Shown: in pieces, positions 6,820 to 12,718 of the stretch
Layout: each line of letters opens with the position of its first letter
Position numbering within the stretch: position 1 is the stretch's first letter
Source of the DNA: DASVLX01 sp035552275
GTDB taxonomy: Bacteria; Actinomycetota; Actinomycetes; Mycobacteriales; Pseudonocardiaceae
Assembly: GCA_035552275.1 (NCBI GenBank)
Contig: DASZLR010000231.1
Coordinates: 1 to 12,718 of the forward strand
Direction of reading: 5' to 3'
DNA length: 12,718 nt
Position numbers and translations under genes: made by a program
Notes under the pieces: generated by a model
What the model was told of the DNA's origin: nothing
The model's database searches: none
Seen by the model: only the letters and a program-made list of their open reading frames with translations

Positions 6820-9069
6820 GTGGCAACAGCGGGAGAGGACGAACTCGATCGCCAACTCGACGTGCACGACCCGGATCCGCCCGAGTGGGCGAGGCTGCCG
6901 GCCAGGGACGTGCTGCGGCTGGCGGTCGATCCGGGCAGCGGCGGAATGCTGCGCTGGGTCCGCCGGGGCAGCACCCCGGTGCTCTCCTTCACCAACCGGT
7001 TCATCACCGGCCTGCTCGACCTGCGCGCCCTGGACCTGCCCTACCTGCTGGAATTCGTGCGCTGCCGGTTCGAGCATCCGCCGGACGCGCGTCAGGCCGA
7101 CCTCGCCGGGCTGGAGTTCAGCGGCTGCTGGCTGCCCGGCATGACCGCCCGCAACGCGCGCAGCCAGAACGACATCGTGTTGACCGACACCACCGTCGAC
7201 GGCGGCTCGGTCGACCTCACCGATGCCCGGATCACCGGCTCGCTGGTGCTCACCGGCAGCCGGCTGCGCTTCCCCAACCGACGCGCGCTGTTCGCCGACC
7301 GACTGGAGATCTCCGGCGCGCTGCTGGCCACCGCGCTGGACGTGGTCGGCCAGGTGCGCATTCCCGGCACCCGAACCGGCGGCAACGTGAACCTCAGCGG
7401 CGCCAATCTGTCCAATCCGGACGGTTGCGCGCTGGACGGGAACGGGCTACAGGTCGGCGGGAACCTGATGCTGGCGCAGGACAAGGTGACGGGCCGGCGG
7501 TTCGTCGCGCGCGGCGGGATCTTCCTGCCCTCGGCGCACATCGCCAGTGACCTGTCGCTGCGCGGCGCGAGCCTGACCCCGGCCAGCGAGGGCCATCCGG
7601 ACTGGCCGCTGGACGACCCGTACTACGGGCCGCGCACCACGCTGATCGCCGACCGCATCCGGGTGGACGGAAACCTCGACCTGGACCGGAAGTTCACCAG
7701 CCGGGGCACCGTACGCATCGTCAACGGCCGGGTCGGCGGCTCGCTGCGGCTCACCGAAGCGGAGATCGACATCGCCGACGGCCGGTCCGCGCCCTACAAC
7801 AGCTGGGCGCTGTTCCTGGACGGCACCGAGGTGGCCGGCGACTTCGACGCCCGCAGCGCGCGGATCACCGGGGAGAGCCGGCTGCTGGACGTCACAGTGT
7901 CCCGCACCCTCTCCTTCGACGGCGCCTACCTGGCCAATCCCGGCGACGACGTGCTGGCCGCGCGCGGCTGCGTGGTCGGCAGCACCTTCGAGTGCCGGGA
8001 CGCGGACATCTACGGTTCGGTGAGCATGCAGGGCGCCCGGATCGGCGCGAACCTGGACCTGCGCGCCAGTCGGCTGACCAAACCCGGCCGGTACACCCGG
8101 GACCAGAGTGTCAAGCCCTGCCTGGACATCCGCGCCATCACCATCGGCCGGGACCTGACGTGCGCCGGTGGGCATGACGGTCCATTCTCGGCGGCCGGCG
8201 AGATCCGGATGCAACGCGCCGAGATCGGCCGGCAGGCCAACTTCAACGGCGCGGAGCTGGGCGCGGCCGACGGTTCGGCGGGCGACGGCGTGGCGCTGAA
8301 CGCGTTCGGCGCGAACGTGCCGGAACTGCGGCTGCTGCTGGGCACACCGCCGGTTGGCCGGGTCATCCTGCGCCAGACGTCCTGCGCCTCGCTGGACGAC
8401 GACGAGAAACTGTGGCACGCCACCGGTTTGCTGAATGTCGACGGCTTCCAGTACGGCGCCCTGCGCCGGCCGATCCGGCTGGAGGACGACGCCGCGGTGG
8501 AGACCCGGCTGGACTGGCTACGCACGGCGCTCGGCGGCGCATACCGGCCCGGCCCGTACGACCAACTGGCCACCATGCTGCGGACCGCCGGCAACGACGA
8601 GCACGCGGACACCGTGCTGCTGAACAAGTTGCGGCACCGGTACGCCGCGATGGCGCAGGGTTTCCGGGTGCTGAGCATGCCGGTGCTGGTGTGGAGCTGG
8701 TTGCAGCGGTGGATGGTCGGCTACGGCTACCGGCCGGTGCGGGCGCTGGCCTGGCTGGTGATCCTGCTCGCGGCCGGCACGCTGTGGTTCTGGTTCGTGC
8801 CGCACCAGTGCGTTCCGCAACCCACCGTCGATCCGCGAAACTTCGCCGGCTACCGGTTCTGCCCACTGACCAATCAGGACGATCATCTGGTGTGGAACCC
8901 GTTCCTGTTCACCCTCGACCAGCTGATCCCGATCGTGGACTTCGGCAACAAGAACCGGTGGGCGCTGACCGGGGTCTCGCAGTGGCTGGCCGCTGCCCTG
9001 CAGGCCGGCGGCTGGTTGCTGGCGACGACGGTCGCGACATCGGCCAGCCGCATCCTGCGTCGGCAGTGA
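6820..9069 (+). CDS. Large beta-helix-like repeat protein with C-terminal membrane anchor
   Basis: A 749-residue protein with no assignable function. After a polar N-terminal 60 residues comes a hydrophobic stretch (VLSFTNRFITGLLDLRALDL). From about 125 to 510 runs a series of degenerate repeats of the form [I/V]xGx[L/V]xLxxA/SxL, for example ITGSLVLTGSRL, GGNVNLSGANL, IASDLSLRGASL, VDGNLDL, VGGSLRLTEAEI, IGANLDLRASRL and IGRQANFNGAEL. Such repeats suggest a right-handed beta-helix related to pentapeptide-repeat or bactofilin-like solenoids. A helical linker (about 560-610) leads to hydrophobic segments near 612-662 (ALAWLVILLAAGTLWFWFV) and 713-740. The solenoid would then face the cytosol unless exported without a signal peptide. 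Homologues are sometimes loosely annotated as oxidoreductases; I see no cofactor motif. GTG 6820 has only a weak ribosome binding site. Confidence 0.82.
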   Translation: MATAGEDELDRQLDVHDPDPPEWARLPARDVLRLAVDPGSGGMLRWVRRGSTPVLSFTNRFITGLLDLRALDLPYLLEFVRCRFEHPPDARQADLAGLEFSGCWLPGMTARNARSQNDIVLTDTTVDGGSVDLTDARITGSLVLTGSRLRFPNRRALFADRLEISGALLATALDVVGQVRIPGTRTGGNVNLSGANLSNPDGCALDGNGLQVGGNLMLAQDKVTGRRFVARGGIFLPSAHIASDLSLRGASLTPASEGHPDWPLDDPYYGPRTTLIADRIRVDGNLDLDRKFTSRGTVRIVNGRVGGSLRLTEAEIDIADGRSAPYNSWALFLDGTEVAGDFDARSARITGESRLLDVTVSRTLSFDGAYLANPGDDVLAARGCVVGSTFECRDADIYGSVSMQGARIGANLDLRASRLTKPGRYTRDQSVKPCLDIRAITIGRDLTCAGGHDGPFSAAGEIRMQRAEIGRQANFNGAELGAADGSAGDGVALNAFGANVPELRLLLGTPPVGRVILRQTSCASLDDDEKLWHATGLLNVDGFQYGALRRPIRLEDDAAVETRLDWLRTALGGAYRPGPYDQLATMLRTAGNDEHADTVLLNKLRHRYAAMAQGFRVLSMPVLVWSWLQRWMVGYGYRPVRALAWLVILLAAGTLWFWFVPHQCVPQPTVDPRNFAGYRFCPLTNQDDHLVWNPFLFTLDQLIPIVDFGNKNRWALTGVSQWLAAALQAGGWLLATTVATSASRILRRQ

Positions 9070-9075
9070 TATTCT

Positions 9076-9111
9076 TTGACTGAGTCAACGAATACGTTGA
9101 GGAGGTCAACG
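9076..9111 (+). promoter_or_regulatory. Overlapping palindromes in front of the MarR-GNAT gene, likely operator
   Basis: Three overlapping inverted repeats fill the 42-base gap: TTGACT-G-AGTCAA (9076-9088), TCAACG-AATA-CGTTGA (9085-9100) and CGTTGA-GGAGG-TCAACG (9095-9111). The last ends at the base before ATG 9112 and places the GGAGG ribosome binding site in its 5-base loop. MarR dimers commonly bind such palindromes to repress their own genes, so an autoregulatory operator is the simplest reading. In RNA the second and third would form mutually exclusive hairpins. Confidence 0.6.
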
Positions 9112-10050
9112 ATGCCGACCAGAACAGCGTCTGTTGACTTGACCGAACGAGTGGCGCGGGTGCGCTCGTTCTCCCGGCTCTACACCAGGGTGATCGGGGT
9201 CCTCGAAGACGGTCTGCTGGCCACCGAGTACTCGCTGACCGAGGCTCGGGTGCTGTTCGAGCTCGCGCAGCAGCGCGAAGTCGAGACCACCACGCTGCGC
9301 GAGCGGCTCGGCCTGGACGCCGGTTACCTGAGCCGGCTGCTCAGCCGGCTGGACGCCGACGGACTGATCGAGCGGAGACGCGGCGATTCCGACAGTCGCC
9401 GACAGGTCGTCCGGCTGACCCCCGCCGGCCGCGCGGTGGCCAGGACACTGGACGAGCGGTCCAGCCAGCAGGTGCTGGGGCTGCTCGGCCAGCTCGCCGA
9501 ATCCGACCAGCGTCGGCTGGTGGCCGCGATGGACGTCATCGATGAGCTGCTGGGCGAGCGGCCACGGCCGAAATCGTTCGTGCTGCGGCCGTTCCGGCCC
9601 GGCGACTACGGCTGGGTGGTGCACCGGCACGGACTCCGCTACGCCGAGGAACACGGCTGGGACATCAGCTTCGAGGCGCTGGTCGCCCGAATCGTCGCCG
9701 ACTACATCGAGGGACACACAGTGGGGCGGGACAACGCCTGGATCGCCGAAGTGGACGGCGAGCCGGTCGGCTGCGTGTTCTGCGTGCGGGCCACCGACGA
9801 GACTGCCCGGCTGCGGTTGTTGCTGGTCGATCCGGCCGCTCGCGGGTTGGGCATCGGCGCGCGGCTGGTGGACGAGTGCGTCCGGTTCGCCCGCCAGGCC
9901 GGCTACCGCGAGCTGGTGCTGTGGACCAACGACGTGCTCGCCGCCGCACGCCGGATCTACGAGAATGCCGGCTTCGAGCTGGTCGATTCCCAGCCGCATA
10001 CCAGTTTCGGCCACGATCTGGTCGGCCAGGACTGGCGGCTCGCGCTCTAA
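9112..10050 (+). CDS. MarR-family regulator fused to GNAT N-acetyltransferase
   Basis: A 312-residue fusion. Residues 1-155 form a MarR winged helix: EYSLTEARVLFELAQ leads into the recognition region LDAGYLSRLLSRLDADGLIE, and the wing is RRRGDSDSRRQVVRLTPAGR. Residues 160-312 are a GNAT acetyltransferase, starting at SFVLRPFRPGDYGWVV. The acetyl-CoA motif is LLVDPAARGLGIGARLVDEC (RGLGIG), and the end is typical (ARRIYENAGFELVD). The fused layout is a known actinobacterial type; the acetyl acceptor is unknown. The start at 9112 is set by GGAGG at 9101-9105; an in-frame upstream ATG-less extension to 9076 would begin inside the palindrome. It lies 42 bases after the repeat protein and may regulate it. 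It converges with the EspG gene, overlapping 4 bases. Confidence 0.92.
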   Translation: MPTRTASVDLTERVARVRSFSRLYTRVIGVLEDGLLATEYSLTEARVLFELAQQREVETTTLRERLGLDAGYLSRLLSRLDADGLIERRRGDSDSRRQVVRLTPAGRAVARTLDERSSQQVLGLLGQLAESDQRRLVAAMDVIDELLGERPRPKSFVLRPFRPGDYGWVVHRHGLRYAEEHGWDISFEALVARIVADYIEGHTVGRDNAWIAEVDGEPVGCVFCVRATDETARLRLLLVDPAARGLGIGARLVDECVRFARQAGYRELVLWTNDVLAAARRIYENAGFELVDSQPHTSFGHDLVGQDWRLAL

Positions 10051-10790
10051 CCCGCGATATCCCGGCGGACCTCGTTGAGCCGATCCAGCAGCAACCGCTT
10101 CGTCGCCGGCGCGACGCTGAGATAACCGCCGCGAGAGAGCGTGACGATCACCCGGCCGGAGGCGCGATCCTCATACCGGACCGGGTTGTCCTTATTGGAC
10201 GAATACTCGCCGTAGTAGTCGCGGACGGCGACATAGAGCTCGCCCTGACCGGTGATCGGCTCTTCCGTCAACCGCTTGAACTTGTGGACGTCCTGCGCCC
10301 CATGGCCGCTGCCGCCGCCGCGGCGAAGGTCCTCCAGGCGCACGTTCAACGAGTCCACTCTGGCCGGTGCGGCATCCGGCAGTTGCCGCAACAGCGTCTC
10401 CGGCAACGACTCCTGGCGAAGACTGCGCAGCTCCACGATGTCGCCATTGCGAAAGGCCAGCACTGCCTCGCCATCGGCCGAGCCGGACGCCACCAGCGCG
10501 GAGAGCCGGCGGCCGTCCTCGATGAAATGCGCGAAGTATTCATTGGCGGGCCGCGCGAGCAGGCTCAAGGAATCCAGCGCGTCGCCATCCAGCCGGCTCC
10601 GGCGATCAACCAGGTCCAGCGCCTTGAACTCGGCCCACATCTCGGCGTCGGCCTCTCTGTCCGCGTCGAGATTCATGTACATCGGCGCGGCCTTGATGGC
10701 CAGGTGCGGCGGGCCGAGGCGCTGCTTGGCCATCATCCGGGTCAGCGCCGTGATCGACAGCTGTACCGGTTTGTGCAACATCGGCGTCAC
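10047..10790 (-). CDS. EspG-family ESX secretion chaperone
   Basis: A 247-residue protein resembling the EspG family, the cytosolic chaperones that bind the helical tip of PE/PPE pairs and keep them soluble for type VII secretion. Visible family features are the N-terminal LSITALTRMMAKQRLGPPH, a middle Ser/Ala-rich strand region (DSLSLLARPANEYFAHF; ALVASGSADGEAVLAFRNGD) and a C-terminal RVIVTLSRGGYLSVAPATK. It is the last gene of the lipoprotein - PPE-like - EspG operon. GTG 10790 overlaps the upstream stop (GTGA), the best-supported start; ATG 10781 is three codons further in. The likely client is the PPE-like protein directly upstream. Confidence 0.85.
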   Translation of the reverse strand: MTPMLHKPVQLSITALTRMMAKQRLGPPHLAIKAAPMYMNLDADREADAEMWAEFKALDLVDRRSRLDGDALDSLSLLARPANEYFAHFIEDGRRLSALVASGSADGEAVLAFRNGDIVELRSLRQESLPETLLRQLPDAAPARVDSLNVRLEDLRRGGGSGHGAQDVHKFKRLTEEPITGQGELYVAVRDYYGEYSSNKDNPVRYEDRASGRVIVTLSRGGYLSVAPATKRLLLDRLNEVRRDIAG

Positions 10791-12151
10791 TTACCCTGGG
10801 TTCGCGGGTCCTGCTGCGGTCGCTCGCCGATCACCTGCGGGGCGGTCGCGTCCGTGTTCTCGAAGATGGCCGGGTTCTCGGTCAGCTCGATCTTGCGGTG
10901 GTGTTCCTGGTCGTCCTGGTTTCCACCGCCCCGAGCGCCGCCCATTCCGCCAGCGCCCGCGCCGCCCGCGGTTCCCGTCGACCCGGCACGCTCGCTGGCC
11001 AGGCCCTCTTCCCCGCCGGCCGCGCCGGCGGTCGAGCTGGTCGCCCCGCTGTGCGCACCTTCTTCGGCGGCCCCGCCAGCTTCCGCGGCCCCGCCAGCCG
11101 AGCCACCGCCCGCACCAACGCCGGCCTTCACTCCCGCCGAGCCACCGGAACCGGCCGCGCCACCTTCGCCGCCCAGCGCGCCCTTGATGCCGGACGAACC
11201 CGCGCCGCCGGTCGAGCCACCGCCCGCGCCACCAGCCGAGCCACCTTCGCCTTCGCCGGCCAATGCGCTGGTGATCCGGCTGGAACCGCTGCCGCCGCCT
11301 TCACTTTCACCGGAGAGCGCGCGACCTATGTTGCCGGTGTAGCTGGGATCGCTGCCAGACGGCAGCCCGCCGCCGCCTGCGACGCCCGGCAGTGAGCCGG
11401 TCGGTGTGCTCACCGGCGGCAACGTTCCCGCGCCCGCGCCGGAAGTCGACGTCGGTCCACTGTAGACACCACCAGGCCCGACCGGCGAAGTGCCGCCGGA
11501 GAACGACGATCCGCCAGCGCCGGAGGATCCGCCGGACTGCGCTGCGAAGGCCGCCGCGCTCGTGGCGCCGAATGTGCGGGGCGCGGCCGTCGAACCACCG
11601 CCCGACACCGCTGGTGGCGGCGGCACGCTCACGGACACCGGGGCGAAAGTCGTTGGCAGCGTGTCGTTGTAGGTCGGTTGGCTGGACGCGTTGTAGTCGC
11701 TGGCGCCGGCGTAGGTGGTGTAGGCGTCGACGTTCTGTTGGCTGATTTGGTCGTGCTGGGCCTGCTGGTTGTTGACTGAGGTCGAGTTGATCCCGATCAT
11801 CGCACCAGCCGAGCTCCAAAAACCCGGTTCGGCCGGCACCGGCTGCACGGAGTTCTTCGCCGTCTGGAACGACTCGATCTGCCGGTAGGTCAGATCCTGG
11901 GAGGTGTTGACGTCCTCGCCGGTGGCCAGCATGTGTGTGGCCAACGGCGTCAGACCCTGGGTGGCCATATCGGCCGCGTTGCCCTGCCACGCGGCCCGCG
12001 TGCCGTCGATCAGCCGCTGCACCGACGCCGCCCGGTCCGGAAACGACCCCGCGAGGTTGAACCCCGTTTGCTGTGCCTGCTGCAAGCCCCCCGTGCCGGC
12101 CGCGTTGTTGAAGTTGTTGTAGATATCCTGCGCCGACATCGAAGAACCCAT
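10787..12151 (-). CDS. PPE-like secreted protein with long Gly/Ala/Ser-rich tail
   Basis: A 454-residue protein with an N-terminal helical PPE/WXG-like domain (about 1-165) containing the WxG turn RAAWQGNAADMAT (Trp55-Gly57) and QIESFQTAKNSVQPVPAEP before the last helices. A Pro-rich spacer follows (APVSVSVPPPPAVSGGG). From about 180 the sequence is low-complexity Gly/Ala/Ser. It includes spaced copies of an ALxGE-type motif: IGRALSGESEGG, SSRITSALAGEGEGG and SSGIKGALGGEGG. The end is acidic-hydrophobic (KIELTENPAIFENTDA, APQVIGE), as in other actinobacterial PPE-like proteins found with EspG. It should be an ESX-exported surface or secreted protein. ATG 12151 overlaps the lipoprotein stop by one base (TGATG); GTG 12154 is one codon earlier, and ATG 12139 is a third option. 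Confidence 0.85.
   Translation of the reverse strand: MGSSMSAQDIYNNFNNAAGTGGLQQAQQTGFNLAGSFPDRAASVQRLIDGTRAAWQGNAADMATQGLTPLATHMLATGEDVNTSQDLTYRQIESFQTAKNSVQPVPAEPGFWSSAGAMIGINSTSVNNQQAQHDQISQQNVDAYTTYAGASDYNASSQPTYNDTLPTTFAPVSVSVPPPPAVSGGGSTAAPRTFGATSAAAFAAQSGGSSGAGGSSFSGGTSPVGPGGVYSGPTSTSGAGAGTLPPVSTPTGSLPGVAGGGGLPSGSDPSYTGNIGRALSGESEGGGSGSSRITSALAGEGEGGSAGGAGGGSTGGAGSSGIKGALGGEGGAAGSGGSAGVKAGVGAGGGSAGGAAEAGGAAEEGAHSGATSSTAGAAGGEEGLASERAGSTGTAGGAGAGGMGGARGGGNQDDQEHHRKIELTENPAIFENTDATAPQVIGERPQQDPRTQGK
11150..11330 (-). repeat. Degenerate ALxGE/SRI repeats in the PPE-like tail
   Basis: This part of the PPE-like gene encodes at least three related units: GRALSGESEGG, SSRITSALAGEGEGG and SSGIKGALGGEGG. 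A weaker fourth (AGVKAGVGAGG) follows just beyond. The units are 20-30 residues apart in Gly-rich sequence. The same motif ends the WXG100-like protein at 1952-1987. Confidence 0.55.
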
Positions 12152-12718
12152 CACGACCCCCCAAGATTCTTAATCACGTCGGCAGCGGCCTTGGCGGCCA
12201 ACGAGCACGCCTGACTTGCACTTGTTGAGCCATTATACTGAGAAAGAAAAGATGTGTTGGCACTGACCCCGACATTCAGCACACAGTCGCCGGAAGATCG
12301 GTCATCCGAGGTTGCCGCGTATACGGCAGGATAGTTGCCTACTGTCGTTGGCTGGAAGTATGCGAAATATTTGCCGGCCGCCGCTGCCTGCAGCTTGTAA
12401 CCGTTATCCAGGCCGCCAGTGCTGCCAGTAGTCCAGATCACGTCGATGCCGGCACCTGAGTCACCCGTCCAGTCGCACTGGGGACCGGCACCCGCCATCC
12501 TGGGCGAGCCGGTCGCGCCGCTGATGCCAAGGCCCGACACGTCACTGACGGTCAAGGCGGAGCAGGGCGAGTGTAGGAATTTGGATGCGTCCAATGGATT
12601 GCTGACCGTCGGCGCGCCAGCGGTCGATGTGCCACTAGACGAGCTACTACTACCGCCATTCATGGTCGTAGTAGAACCGCCCCCAGCACCCGACGAGCAA
12701 CCGGCAAGCAATACGGCA
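12151..12718 (-). CDS. DUF3558-type lipoprotein, N-terminus cut by window edge
   Basis: The frame is open to the right edge and encodes the end of a lipoprotein signal peptide (AVLLAGCSS, a clear lipobox with Cys for lipidation). A Gly/Ser/Thr linker follows (roughly 35 residues), then a domain of about 145 residues with the DUF3558 signature: VSNPLDASKFLHSPCSALTV, later GPQCDWTG, SGDCVLNVG and SQACSLAAKAAAD. The four domain cysteines could form two disulfides outside the membrane. Only the first 15-20 residues should be missing. The gene leads the PPE-like/EspG operon and its stop overlaps the PPE-like start. GC is a little lower than in neighbours (67/120 at 12181-12300). DUF3558 proteins are common actinobacterial lipoproteins of unknown role. 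Confidence 0.85.
   Translation of the reverse strand, partial: AVLLAGCSSGAGGGSTTTMNGGSSSSSSGTSTAGAPTVSNPLDASKFLHSPCSALTVSDVSGLGISGATGSPRMAGAGPQCDWTGDSGAGIDVIWTTGSTGGLDNGYKLQAAAAGKYFAYFQPTTVGNYPAVYAATSDDRSSGDCVLNVGVSANTSFLSQYNGSTSASQACSLAAKAAADVIKNLGGS

Noticed and set aside
11150..11330. Possible mobile-element or CRISPR-like repeat in the Gly-rich region
   Set aside because: The periodicity is at the protein level and degenerate in DNA, with no constant direct repeats or spacers. It is explained by the tail of the PPE-like protein.
9876..11342. 488-codon plus-strand open frame over the MarR-GNAT end, EspG and PPE-like genes
   Set aside because: Stop-poor antisense reading of Gly/Ala-rich, high-GC sequence. 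It crosses three well-supported genes and its translation is a Pro/Ala/Arg low-complexity shadow.

Overview
The window is high-GC, compactly packed DNA from an actinobacterium. It most likely belongs to the Pseudonocardiales or a near relative. That inference rests on a PurF of the Cys-propeptide/[4Fe-4S] type, a DUF3558 lipoprotein - PPE-like - EspG gene set, a T7SS-signal effector operon and an ECF42 sigma factor/YCII pair. No gap between genes reaches 300 bases, and most neighbours overlap by 1 to 15 bases. I see no rRNA, tRNA, CRISPR array or insertion sequence.

Layout. (1) Positions 1-1415 (-): amidophosphoribosyltransferase purF, running off the left edge just before its last iron-sulfur cysteine. 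(2) Positions 1416-1519: divergent promoter region with two adjacent palindromes. (3) Positions 1520-5114 (+): a tightly coupled five-gene operon. It has a WXG100/EspC-like small protein, a 464-residue T7SS-signal protein built like a polymorphic toxin (WxG helical head, coiled coil, hydrophobic segment, IPGGKG junction, unrecognised C-terminal tip), a soluble orphan protein and two single-pass membrane orphans. By hand count, GC falls from 66% in the effector body to 53% in its tip and 45% inside the fourth gene, against 73% further downstream. (4) Positions 5100-6687 (-): ECF42-type sigma factor and its YCII/DGPF partner, with a possible ECF promoter in front. (5) Positions 6820-9069 (+): a 749-residue protein with beta-helix-like repeats and a C-terminal membrane anchor. 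(6) Positions 9112-10050 (+): a MarR-GNAT fusion regulator behind a cluster of overlapping palindromes, one of which encloses its ribosome binding site. (7) Positions 10047-12718 (-): DUF3558 lipoprotein (cut by the right edge), PPE-like protein with a long Gly-rich tail, and EspG-type chaperone, all translationally coupled.

Taken together, the window holds two type VII (ESX) secretion substrate/accessory modules flanking an unrelated stress-regulation and membrane block. No ESX machinery (EccB/C/D/E, MycP) is present, so export would rely on a system encoded elsewhere. The best candidate for something undescribed is the effector tip plus the three orphan genes after it (about 2896-5114). The next most interesting items are a short Ser-Arg-Ile...Ala-Leu...Gly motif shared by the tails of the two otherwise different secreted proteins, and the palindrome cluster at the MarR-GNAT gene.
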